Shown piece after piece: positions 26,703-34,845 of a DNA stretch of 64,000 nt (position 1 is the first letter of the stretch; each line of letters opens with the position of its first letter). Under the pieces are notes generated by a model. The model made no database searches. It was not told the DNA's origin and was given only the letters and a program-made list of their open reading frames with translations. Source of the stretch: Colwellia maritima. Its GTDB lineage: Bacteria; Pseudomonadota; Gammaproteobacteria; Enterobacterales; Alteromonadaceae. The stretch covers positions 1 through 64,000 of the forward strand of contig NZ_JAKKSL010000002.1 of NCBI RefSeq assembly GCF_022669015.1, given 5' to 3'. The position numbers and the translations under genes were made by a program.

Positions 26703-28067
26703 TTAATGGTTATGCGCGTCAAAACTACCTTTGGCAATTTCTGCTGCAACATAAAAAGCGCCCGTTGTAACGACTTTAGTACCTGATGGCAAACCAAAAA
26801 TTTCACGTGATTTTCCCAATTGTCGTCCCAATTCAATTTCGACACCTTTAAATTCGCCATTTTCTTCAACAAACACCATCCAATCACCATCACTACCACG
26901 CATTAATGCTTCTTCAGGCACAGTCAGAACTTTTTTGTCTGTTTCAAGGGCAAAATAGATATCAGCAAATAAACCGGGATGAAGCTTATGACCGTCATTT
27001 TGAACCTGTAAACGTATAATGCGTGTGCGAGTTACTGGGTCTATGGTATGAGCTTTTTGAGTGACCGTAGCTATGTATGTATTGTTACCTACATTTACTT
27101 GCGCCTTTGAATTTTCAGGTAAGTCCAATTCCATTGATGGAGCTAAACGTGCTTCAACCCATAACGTATCCTCATCAGCCAGATCAAATAAAGTACCGCC
27201 GGATTCTATGCGTTGCCCTTGACGAAAATTATCAGATAATACCGCGCCAGAGGTCTCTGCGTTTAATGTATATTGACCAAGTTTTTTAGTGTTGGTAGCC
27301 AAAGAGGTAATAGCGTCAGCAGATAAGCCATACGCATATAATCGTCCTAAGTCAGCCTCAAAATCGGTCTGAGCTTCTATAAAGCGTTTATCACCTACTG
27401 CTTTTCGACCAAGTTTTTGAACCCTTTTCCATTCTGAATCAGCGAGCCTATAGCCGGCTTGTGCTTCAGCCATTGACTCACTAAATAGGGTGACTAACGG
27501 TTGATTGATTTCAACATGATCACCTAAAGCAACATGGCGTTTTAGTATCACCGAATCTACTCTTGGCGAGACTAAATAACTGGTATAGTCATTCGCTTTT
27601 ATCTCTCCTTGAGCATAAATACTGTAAGTCATCGCCTGAGGCTCTAGTACGGTTATGTTAATTTCAGCTAAATTTAATTGTTCCTTTGAAAGTTTAACTC
27701 CCGCACCTTCTTCTTCGTGTTCATTTTTACCTCCATGTCCATGCCCATCGTCTTTTTCTTCTTCGTGTTCATTTTTACCTTCATGTCCATGCCCATCGTC
27801 TTTTTCTTCTTCGTGTTCATTTTTACCTTCATGTCCATGCCCATCGTCTTTTTCTTCTTCGTGCTCATTTTTACCTTCATGCCCATGCCCGTCGTTTTTT
27901 TCTTCTTTGTGTTCATTTTTAGCTTCATGTCCATGTCCATCATCTTTTTCTTCAACATGCTTTTCGGCTTTTTCAGATGATTGAACATTTGCAAATGTCG
28001 CAGTAGTTATGGTTGTTATCCCACAAAAAAGAGCGGCCAGCGTTATTAATTTAATTTGCTTATTCAT
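26703..28067 (-). CDS. RND periplasmic adaptor with His-rich repeat region
   Basis: A membrane-fusion protein (CzcB/CusB-like) of 454 residues linking the RND pump to its outer-membrane channel. After a signal peptide (residues ~5-27) come five 16-residue repeats of the form KDDGHGHEGKNEHEEE (residues 41-120), an apparent metal-binding tail. The barrel-sandwich/lipoyl and hairpin segments follow (SPRVDSVILKRHVALGDHVE and DRDTLWVEARLA-like). The Met at 28067 is preferred over 28091 because GGAAAA precedes it and the signal peptide then begins MNKQIKL. Gap to the pump gene is 22 bases. Confidence 0.88.
   Translation of the reverse strand: MNKQIKLITLAALFCGITTITTATFANVQSSEKAEKHVEEKDDGHGHEAKNEHKEEKNDGHGHEGKNEHEEEKDDGHGHEGKNEHEEEKDDGHGHEGKNEHEEEKDDGHGHGGKNEHEEEGAGVKLSKEQLNLAEINITVLEPQAMTYSIYAQGEIKANDYTSYLVSPRVDSVILKRHVALGDHVEINQPLVTLFSESMAEAQAGYRLADSEWKRVQKLGRKAVGDKRFIEAQTDFEADLGRLYAYGLSADAITSLATNTKKLGQYTLNAETSGAVLSDNFRQGQRIESGGTLFDLADEDTLWVEARLAPSMELDLPENSKAQVNVGNNTYIATVTQKAHTIDPVTRTRIIRLQVQNDGHKLHPGLFADIYFALETDKKVLTVPEEALMRGSDGDWMVFVEENGEFKGVEIELGRQLGKSREIFGLPSGTKVVTTGAFYVAAEIAKGSFDAHNH
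27708..27947 (-). repeat. Five tandem 48-bp repeats encoding His/Asp/Glu-rich units
   Basis: In-frame tandem repeats inside the adaptor gene, 5 x 48 bp. The three central units are almost identical at DNA level, pointing to recent expansion by slippage or unequal recombination. Each unit adds three His (DGHGHE..NEH) and several acidic residues. Confidence 0.85.
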
Positions 28068-28127
28068 ATATTTTTTCCAAAATTGGTTCATTGACTATTA
28101 ATTGATTCTTGATAATGCCTTTAATAT

Positions 28128-29372
28128 TCAAAGCTGAGATAATTGCAGAGTCGCGGCCTTAATTTGGCCTACCTGTAATAGCCAGTCGATTTGGCTTAAT
28201 TGAAATTGACTTTGTAATTCAATACCAAGATTAAGACCTTCAGCACGTTGTTGTAATGCAAGTAAATATTCGGTAGTACTTACATCACCGCTTTGCCATT
28301 GCTTTTGCAGTAAATCGCCACTACGTTTTCCTCTTCCATCCATCAATTGTTGCCATCGTTGATAGTTTTTTTGATAAGTGATTAAGGTGTCAGTGCTTGA
28401 TTGGATAGCAAATCTCTGTTTGCGCATAACGGAGCGAAAATTTGCTTCAGCAGCTATTGCTTGTTGATTCGCAGCTCTTGCTTGTGCTGAATAATTGTTA
28501 CGGATATTCAAAGGCATTGAAAAAGTTACGCCTAACACGTTTTCCCTATCATTTTTTCCTGCATTAATACCGATAGTTGGGTCAGCTTTAGTTTCTAACA
28601 AAGCTAGTTGAGCATCACTTCTAGTTATTTGCCACTGTGCTTTTGCCGCTAAGACTAAGGGATGTTGTTCAAGCCATTGAGGTGAAAGTTGATAATTAGT
28701 GATAGTTAAACCTTGCGCAGGTATAACCTCTTTATCTGGCGTCCAATCTCGCAATAGCTCTTTGGTTTGGGCTTCTGCTTGTTTTAATTGAACTTGTACC
28801 TTTGCGGTAACATTCAACATTTGGGATAAACTTAAAAAAGTAAGTTCGGCATCTACTTGCCCTAGATCACCTGCTTTTTGACGGTCTTTAACTATATCAA
28901 GTAAGGTTTCTAACTGCTTTTCTTGTTCTTGGGCAATAACCGCTTGTTTTTTAGCTGCTTGCCAAGTAACTAACGCTTGTAAAGCTTGCGCTGTCTTTTC
29001 TTGAACAAGAAAGTCAAAGTGTTTGCTTGCTTGAGTTAAGCTAAAGTTAGCTTGTTGCTCTTTCGTTTCTCGTTTATCCCATAAATCAATCGTTTGATTA
29101 ATACCAATTGAATAATTATTAGCGTCACCTTCTCGTTCATAACCCGTCTCTAGTTCAGGATTATAAAGTGGTTGCTTGTTTCCTTCAGCATTTGAAAAAG
29201 CAGCATTCATTTCTTCTTTGGCGGCAATAATATCGGGATGTTTGTTTATTTGCATCGATAACCAAGATGTCGATGTTGTTTGTGCATTTACGCTTTGTAT
29301 ATTAATTAAAATAGCCAAAGACATACTGACGCATAGCACAGCGCCAATACTTTTTTGAAAAAATATTTTCAT
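28128..29372 (-). CDS. TolC-family outer-membrane channel of the first RND system
   Basis: A 414-residue outer-membrane factor. Signal peptide (residues ~1-30), then the two TolC-like repeats of long coiled-coil helices, with the internal duplication visible as MQINKHPDIIAAKEEMNAAF and LEQHPLVLAAKAQWQITRSD. Works with the adaptor and RND pump encoded downstream to expel metal across the envelope (CzcC/CusC role). Confidence 0.88.
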   Translation of the reverse strand: MKIFFQKSIGAVLCVSMSLAILINIQSVNAQTTSTSWLSMQINKHPDIIAAKEEMNAAFSNAEGNKQPLYNPELETGYEREGDANNYSIGINQTIDLWDKRETKEQQANFSLTQASKHFDFLVQEKTAQALQALVTWQAAKKQAVIAQEQEKQLETLLDIVKDRQKAGDLGQVDAELTFLSLSQMLNVTAKVQVQLKQAEAQTKELLRDWTPDKEVIPAQGLTITNYQLSPQWLEQHPLVLAAKAQWQITRSDAQLALLETKADPTIGINAGKNDRENVLGVTFSMPLNIRNNYSAQARAANQQAIAAEANFRSVMRKQRFAIQSSTDTLITYQKNYQRWQQLMDGRGKRSGDLLQKQWQSGDVSTTEYLLALQQRAEGLNLGIELQSQFQLSQIDWLLQVGQIKAATLQLSQL

Positions 29373-29475
29373 AAATTAAACTCATATTTATTTAAATAGT
29401 GTTAACTAACGACAGTGAAATCGTAGTAGACACGAATATAAAGATGCTCAGCTAAACTGAGCTATTCTAATAGAG

Positions 29476-29823
29476 TTAACCTATAGGGGGGATTATTGGG
29501 TTATCGTGAAGAGGGCTTGAATATTGAAATAAATACCCATACTGATGTCCTATTTGATTCGGACGCTCAGTAAAGGTTTGAGCTTGAACGAGCCACTGAA
29601 TATGAGAACCATGGCAATGACCACAATGATGACAATCTTTAGCATTATGTTCATTGTCTGTTGGTAATTCTTTGTCAGCTACAAAGCTATCAGATTCATG
29701 AGAGTGTTCTATTTGGATATGCTGTACATCTAATTCATGAATTTCTTGTGAATTTGCAATAGCTACAAATGATTGTAATACAATCAAAATGACTAAAGTA
29801 AAATTCAAAAACACATTTTTCAC
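29476..29823 (-). CDS. Small secreted His/Cys-rich protein heading the RND operon
   Basis: A GTG start at 29823 with AAAGG eight bases upstream gives ~115 residues: signal peptide (KNVFLNFTLVILIVLQSFVA), then an acidic His-rich region and the cluster CHHCGHCHGSH (a likely metal site). Small periplasmic proteins of this kind commonly head czc-type operons (compare CzcI). It is the first gene after the MerR-type promoter at 29914-29944. Confidence 0.65.
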   Translation of the reverse strand: MKNVFLNFTLVILIVLQSFVAIANSQEIHELDVQHIQIEHSHESDSFVADKELPTDNEHNAKDCHHCGHCHGSHIQWLVQAQTFTERPNQIGHQYGYLFQYSSPLHDNPIIPPIG

Positions 29824-29913
29824 AGCAAAGACCTTTAAGGATACATAACACAAATTTATTGAGAAGGTATTTAGAAAATAATTAAATTTAAGAATATTCA
29901 AAATAACCGCACA

Positions 29914-29944
29914 ACAATAACATCTATAGTAACTATAGAGTCAA
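29914..29944 (-). promoter_or_regulatory. MerR-type promoter of the first RND operon
   Basis: On the minus strand: -35 TTGACT, 19-bp spacer containing the dyad CTATAGTTACTATAG, -10 TATTGT. The over-long spacer with a central dyad is the hallmark of MerR-family activation. The dyad is shared with three other sites in 29.9-33.5 kb. Confidence 0.8.
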
Positions 29945-29994
29945 GAAATATTTTCAGAATTAGCTAGATAACCCTTTTTTTCATTTTGTAACGA

Positions 29995-30705
29995 TTAGTT
30001 AATTAGTTTTCTAATGCTTTCTACATTTTTATTGATTAGATGTCGAATGACATTTTTATATAGCCAATTTTTAATGCCAGACAAATTAGTGCCATATTTC
30101 TCATAGAATTCATCTGGGGTGTTAAAAATGCCAAAGTCATCTTGTATACCTTCTTTTTGAATAAACGTATCTTTGCCTGACCATTCCACTTGTGGATCTA
30201 ATAAACACTTTGTTGCAATACCATATCCGCAAAAATTATTTTTCACATTTTTAAACTTAGATTGAATAGATTTTAGATACGAGTCATCAATAATAAAGCC
30301 TTCTAGATTGATCCAATTATCTTCAAAAAGCACTTCAACTTGACTATGAATAATGAATTCTGGAGCAAGCCACATAATGTAATTGGGTATAGCACCTTTT
30401 TGTAAGCTTTTCTCAATAGTAAATCCGTGAAATCTACAAGGAATATCCAATGCTCTTAATAAAGCCATTAAAAGAGTTCCTTTAGTATTGCATTGACCAT
30501 ACCCATCAGCTAAAACAAAGCTCGCACTTATATCATCACGACTGTTATACCCAAACTTTATTTCATCTTTAACAAAACTGTAAGCAGCCCCTATTTTTTC
30601 AAAATCATCAAGAGAATTCCGACCTCTATTTTTAATCAAGTCTGTAATTAGAGGGGTATCGTAATCTAGAACATTCGATTTCTTTAAATATATATTTGAT
30701 TTCAT
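29995..30705 (-). CDS. Transglutaminase-like cysteine protein
   Basis: A 236-residue protein, cytoplasmic as far as seen (no signal peptide from Met at 30705). It contains the transglutaminase core: EIKFGYNSRDDISASFVLAD, then GYGQCNTKGTLLMALLRALD with the catalytic Cys at residue 72, and IIHSQVEVLFEDNWINLE for the His/Asp part. Such domains may be proteases, peptidases or cross-linking enzymes; the substrate is unknown. Its promoter (30811-30841) carries the metal-regulon MerR box, so it is probably metal-induced. A start at 30747 is also in frame. Confidence 0.75.
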   Translation of the reverse strand: MKSNIYLKKSNVLDYDTPLITDLIKNRGRNSLDDFEKIGAAYSFVKDEIKFGYNSRDDISASFVLADGYGQCNTKGTLLMALLRALDIPCRFHGFTIEKSLQKGAIPNYIMWLAPEFIIHSQVEVLFEDNWINLEGFIIDDSYLKSIQSKFKNVKNNFCGYGIATKCLLDPQVEWSGKDTFIQKEGIQDDFGIFNTPDEFYEKYGTNLSGIKNWLYKNVIRHLINKNVESIRKLIN

Positions 30706-30810
30706 AGGATTCTGCTTTACTAATTCAGTTCCGGCTAAAACGAGCAATAGTCATTAATATATGCTCGTTATTTATCTTGTTATTAACAGCTTATAGGTCA
30801 ACACATCAAC

Positions 30811-30841
30811 ACTATAATCTCTATGGTAACTATAGGGTCAA
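30811..30841 (-). promoter_or_regulatory. MerR-type promoter of the transglutaminase-like gene
   Basis: On the minus strand: -35 TTGACC, 19-bp spacer with dyad CTATAGTTACCATAG (one mismatch), -10 TATAGT. Same architecture as the neighbouring RND promoter. Confidence 0.8.
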
Positions 30842-30896
30842 GGATGAATTGACAGAATTAGCTAGATAAATATTTTCAATGTTCATTTTAAAACCA

Positions 30897-30946
30897 TTAG
30901 TCATCGATTTTTCTAATGTTCTCTACATTTTTATTGATAACACCCA
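30897..30946 (-). pseudogene. 3' remnant of a second transglutaminase-like gene
   Basis: Translated on the minus strand it reads GVINKNVENIRKIDD then stop, matching the C-terminus LINKNVESIRKLIN of the gene at 29995. The flanking bases (GAATTAGCTAGATAA) also recur downstream of both copies, each next to a MerR box. This indicates an old tandem duplication of promoter plus gene, with one copy lost. Confidence 0.7.
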
Positions 30947-30969
30947 GTTATAAAAATATTTTTTAATAC

Positions 30970-31000
30970 TTTACTCTATAGTAACTATAGGTATTACAAT
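30970..31000 (+). promoter_or_regulatory. MerR-type promoter of the cytochrome/FTR1 permease gene
   Basis: On the plus strand: -35 TTTACT, 19-bp spacer with dyad CTATAGTAACTATAG, -10 TACAAT. It lies 45 bases before the permease ATG. Confidence 0.82.
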
Positions 31001-31044
31001 TGATAATAATTATCATTTGGGCTGTAATATTTAAGGGCCATAGT

Positions 31045-32984
31045 ATGCAATTTTGTTGGAACGTGCGATTAATAAGTCAAAAACATATAGGAATACAATC
31101 ATTATTTTGTTTAGTGTTGATGGCGATTCTTTTATTTTCGAAGTTGAGTGTAGCTTCAACGGTTGATGAGGTTGCTCAACTACGCCAGATAGCACAGTTG
31201 GCAGAATATGTGGGGGTCGATTACGCATCAGCGGTTGATAATGGTCAAGTTATTAACGATGATGAATACCAGGAAATGCTTGAATTCTCTCAATTGATAG
31301 TTGATAAAACGTCAAGTGATAATTATGTTATGCACTCTCTCAATGAGAAAGCATCGGCTTTACAAACCGCCATTTCAACTAAACAAAAAGTAGACACTGT
31401 CAGGCAATTTGCTTCTGAACTACGAATTTCACTATTGGCTATGATGCCTGAGTTACCTCTCCCTAAAAGATTACTGTCTAAAGACGCGACGTTTTCTTTA
31501 TTTGAAAATAACTGTGCGAGTTGCCACGGTCTTTCAGGTCAAGGAAATGGTATTTTAGCATCGGGATTAGAGCCTGCTCCTACCGATTTTACCGATAAAA
31601 AACGTGCTGAAAACCGTTCACTTTTAGGCTTGTTTGATGCCATATCTAATGGGCTTGATGATACGGCCATGCCTGCATTCACACAATTAAAAGAACAGCA
31701 GAAATGGTCCCTTGCATTTTATGTCGGAAGTTTAGCATTTCAATCATCAAGCGAATTCATCAAACCATCACAATCAATTTCATTACAAAACTGGATAAAT
31801 TATAGTCCATTAAAATTATCTACAGAAACTGAGGGATTAACGAAAAATGAAATTGAAGGGTTAAGAGCCGATCCAAAATTATTGTTTACCAATCAAAGTG
31901 GTCCTTTAGCTATAACCAAAACTCAATTAGCTGCCGCAAGCATTGCGTATAAAAATGAAGAGTATGAGAAGGCCAAAACACTTGCTGTGAGTGCTTATCT
32001 AGATGGTTTTGAATTAATTGAAAATAGTTTGGATGCACGAGACAAAAATTTACGTAAAAGCATCGAAGGAAACTTGATTAAGCTTCGTCAAGTGTTAAGT
32101 AACGCACAACAGGTTAATCAACTTGAAAGCCTTATGGAAGTTACTGTGAGGCAACTCAATGACGCGGAAGAACTACTGACAGAAACCACTTTATCAAATG
32201 AGGCTCTTTTTACTGCAAGCTTAGTTATTTTGCTAAGAGAAGGTTTAGAAGCCTTTTGGTTGTACTGGCTTTGATAACAGTATTAATTCGAACTAAACGT
32301 CATGATGCCTTAAAATATGTCCATTTTGGTTGGCTCATTGCGCTACTAGCGGGTTTTGCTACTTGGGCGGTAGCCCACTCAATGATCAATATCAGTGGTG
32401 CAAGTCGAGAAGTCATGGAAGGTATTGCTGCAATGCTTGCAGCGTTAATGTTGTTCTATGTGGGGATCTGGATGCATAGCAAAACGAATGCTGAACATTG
32501 GCAGGCATACATTCAAAAGCACATTAATACACAATTAGAAGCAGGTACACTTTGGGGACTAGCCGTGCTCTCATTTATCGCTGTTTACCGAGAGGTTTTT
32601 GAAACGGTTTTATTCTATCAATCACTGTTAACACAAGCCTCAACGACTCAATACTCATTTGTTATCGGTGGATTTTTATTCGGGATAGCTGTGTTATCGA
32701 TTATTGCATGGGGAATGTTTAAATATTCTGTAAAATTGCCAATTGCTCGTTTCTTTTCAACAACCACATATCTCTTATTAGCACTGTCATTTATATTAAT
32801 GGGAAAAGCAGTTTCAGCATTACAAGAGGCTGCCGTTATTGGAATTTCTCCATTGCCAATTACTGTAGAGGTTGATTGGATTGGTGTTGGGTCTACTTGG
32901 GAAGGCATAATGGCACAGTTGACAATATTGGTTTTATTTATAGCCTATATGTATAGATCTAGAAGAAAACAAATAATGATTTAA
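31045..32984 (+). pseudogene. FTR1-family permease with N-terminal cytochrome c domain (PbrT-like), one frameshift
   Basis: An inner-membrane transporter of the iron/lead permease family. After a signal segment, residues ~150-230 form a cytochrome c domain with CASCHGLSGQGNG. The FTR1 part has the REGLEA motif, followed after the frameshift by seven or so membrane helices with the second motif VYREVFETVLFYQ. One missing T in the run at about 32257 splits the gene. This cytochrome-FTR1 layout is that of PbrT (lead uptake) in pbr operons. Its MerR-type promoter and the nearby CadR/PbrR-like regulator support a Pb/Cd-type role. Confidence 0.82.
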
Positions 32985-32998
32985 GATCAGCATTGTAT

Positions 32999-33406
32999 CT
33001 AAACATTTTTAGCTACGTCACTGGTAAGCTTTTGTAAAATACCACACTGCTCAATTGTTCCATTATTTGAGCATGTGTTACTTAAGTAATTTAATTGTTC
33101 TTTTAGGCTATTAAGTTCTTTAATACGTTGTTCAACTTGCTGAATATGACTATCGATCATGTTGTTAACTGAGTTGCATTGAATCGAGGGTGAACTTTGT
33201 AACTCAAGCAGTTGACGAATTTCCGATAAGGTTAAATCGAGCGTTCTGCATTGTTTAATAAACATCAATTGTTTAAGTGACGATTTATTATATAAACGAA
33301 AATTTCCTTCACTTCGCTCTGGGGATTTCAAGAGTTGTTCTTTTTCATAATAACGGATCGTTTGTACTGAACAATCTGTTAATTTTGCTAGTTCGCCAAT
33401 TTTCAT
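32999..33406 (-). CDS. MerR-family metal regulator (CadR/PbrR type)
   Basis: A 135-residue activator. The N-terminal winged helix starts MKIGELAKLTDCSVQTIRYY, then a long dimerisation helix and a C-terminal loop. Three Cys match the CadR/PbrR metal site: one in SIQCNSV and two in NTCSNNGTIEQCGILQ. This type responds to Cd, Pb or Zn. The start at 33406 gives the standard N-terminus; 33475 would add a non-conserved leader across the promoter. It is divergent from the CDF gene across the MerR box and is the likely regulator of all four boxes. Confidence 0.85.
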   Translation of the reverse strand: MKIGELAKLTDCSVQTIRYYEKEQLLKSPERSEGNFRLYNKSSLKQLMFIKQCRTLDLTLSEIRQLLELQSSPSIQCNSVNNMIDSHIQQVEQRIKELNSLKEQLNYLSNTCSNNGTIEQCGILQKLTSDVAKNV

Positions 33407-33423
33407 AATATTAAATTTCTTTG

Positions 33424-33454
33424 TTGACTCTATAGTTACTATAGACTTTATACT
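33424..33454 (+). promoter_or_regulatory. MerR-type promoter of the HMA-CDF gene
   Basis: On the plus strand: -35 TTGACT, 19-bp spacer containing CTATAGTTACTATAG, -10 TATACT. It lies in the divergent gap between the regulator and the exporter, the standard position for cadR/pbrR operators. Confidence 0.88.
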
Positions 33455-33483
33455 TTGTAAAAATGTGTTTAGCAAGGTTTTTT

Positions 33484-34383
33484 ATGTCAAATAAATGTAG
33501 TGGCCAATGTGAGTCAGTTGTTACTGACTCTAGTATTAAAGATATTAAAAATACTGATGCTTTTGATGGGCGTTTCACCACTGAGTATAAAGTGCCTAAG
33601 ATGGATTGCCCCTCTGAAGAACGATTGATAAGGTTAGCGCTCGACGGTATTGAACCACCTGTTGGATTAAAATTTGATATTCCTAATCGGCTAGTTAAAG
33701 TTTTTCATGATGCTCATTTGGATGAGATAACTACGAAGCTTCAATCATTGAATTTAGGTGCTACGTTAGAAATAACCAGAGAAAGTTGCAGTGTTGAAGC
33801 AACCCAAGCCAAAGAATCTGCTAAAGAAAATGAAGGGAAAGAAACCATTATTCTTAAGTGGTTACTGATCATTAACGGGTTCATGTTTTTTTGTGAGTTT
33901 ATCGCAGGTTGGATTGCTCAATCGGCCGGACTAATTGCTGACTCTTTAGACATGTTCGCAGATGCTGCCGTATATGGATTAGCGATATATGCGGTTGGGA
34001 AAAGTATTAAGATGAAACTCAAAGCCGCCCACATATCGGGATGGTTACAAGTTATCCTTGCGTTAGGTGCCTTGAGTGAAGTATTAAGGCGATTTATTTA
34101 TGGAAGTGAGCCAGTATCAAATTTAATGATTATTTTTGGTGCGCTTGCGTTAATTGCCAATGTTACTTGTTTGTTTTTAATATCCGATAGTAAAGAAAAT
34201 GGTGCTCATATGAAAGCTAGTTGGATTTTTTCAGCTAATGATGTTATCGCAAATGTTGGCGTTATATTAGCCGGACTACTGGTAACACTGACAGGATCGC
34301 GTTATCCAGATCTTGTTATTGGATTTTTAATTGCCCTTGTAGTATTAAACGGTGCTCGCCGTATTTTACAGCTTAAATATTGA
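33484..34383 (+). CDS. Cation diffusion facilitator with N-terminal HMA-like domain
   Basis: A 299-residue protein. Residues ~20-85 resemble a heavy-metal-associated fold with the divergent site YKVPKMDCPSEE (MDCxxxE in place of MxCxxC). A linker and six membrane helices of a CDF exporter follow, with the HxxxD position read as ADSLDMFADAAVYG, so Asp replaces the usual His. A Cys cluster (MSNKCSGQCES) opens the protein. CDF proteins of this layout occur next to CadR/PbrR regulators. Likely substrate Cd or Pb, inferred only from context. Confidence 0.8.
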   Translation: MSNKCSGQCESVVTDSSIKDIKNTDAFDGRFTTEYKVPKMDCPSEERLIRLALDGIEPPVGLKFDIPNRLVKVFHDAHLDEITTKLQSLNLGATLEITRESCSVEATQAKESAKENEGKETIILKWLLIINGFMFFCEFIAGWIAQSAGLIADSLDMFADAAVYGLAIYAVGKSIKMKLKAAHISGWLQVILALGALSEVLRRFIYGSEPVSNLMIIFGALALIANVTCLFLISDSKENGAHMKASWIFSANDVIANVGVILAGLLVTLTGSRYPDLVIGFLIALVVLNGARRILQLKY

Positions 34384-34395
34384 TTGAACTTATCG

Positions 34396-34773
34396 ATGAT
34401 TAAACCTGTTGATGGTATAAATATTAAAAAGAACAAGAACACATGGTATATGTTCGGTTTGATCTTATTGATTTTGGTAGCGATTCAAACTGTTCTGTTT
34501 TCTTTCGAAGGACGTTTAGTTGATAGTTATTCTAAAACATCAATAACTAAGTCGAATTTTCTGTCGGATTCATTAGAAGCTATTGATATAGTAGTTAATG
34601 ATCCTATCGTGTCTGATGATTGCAGTTATTGTTACTGCTGTCACATATTTTTAAATGTAGACTCGTCCTGCAATATTCTACAAACAATAGATTATTTCCC
34701 CGCTTGTGCCTTTGTTTCTAGTGAACTAAAAGGATACATGTCAGTGCCATTTCGACCTCCTAAATACACCTAG
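34396..34773 (+). CDS. Small membrane-anchored Cys-rich protein heading the second RND operon
   Basis: A 125-residue protein with one membrane segment (about 19-38) and a periplasmic tail with CSYCYCCH (about residues 79-86). I recognise no named family. Position just before a TolC/adaptor/RND set suggests a CzcI-like accessory. It begins 12 bases after the CDF stop and may be co-transcribed with it from the MerR-type promoter. Confidence 0.55.
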   Translation: MIKPVDGINIKKNKNTWYMFGLILLILVAIQTVLFSFEGRLVDSYSKTSITKSNFLSDSLEAIDIVVNDPIVSDDCSYCYCCHIFLNVDSSCNILQTIDYFPACAFVSSELKGYMSVPFRPPKYT

Positions 34774-34845
34774 ATTTTCACACCTAGTCAGAAAGGCCAA
34801 ACTTTAACGGCCTAAATTACAATATAAATTTACAGGAAAGTATAT

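Noticed and set aside
27655..27994. Possible CRISPR-like array or repetitive antisense genes near 27.8 kb
   Set aside because: The 48-bp repeats are contiguous with no spacers and are in frame with the adaptor gene, so they are coding repeats.
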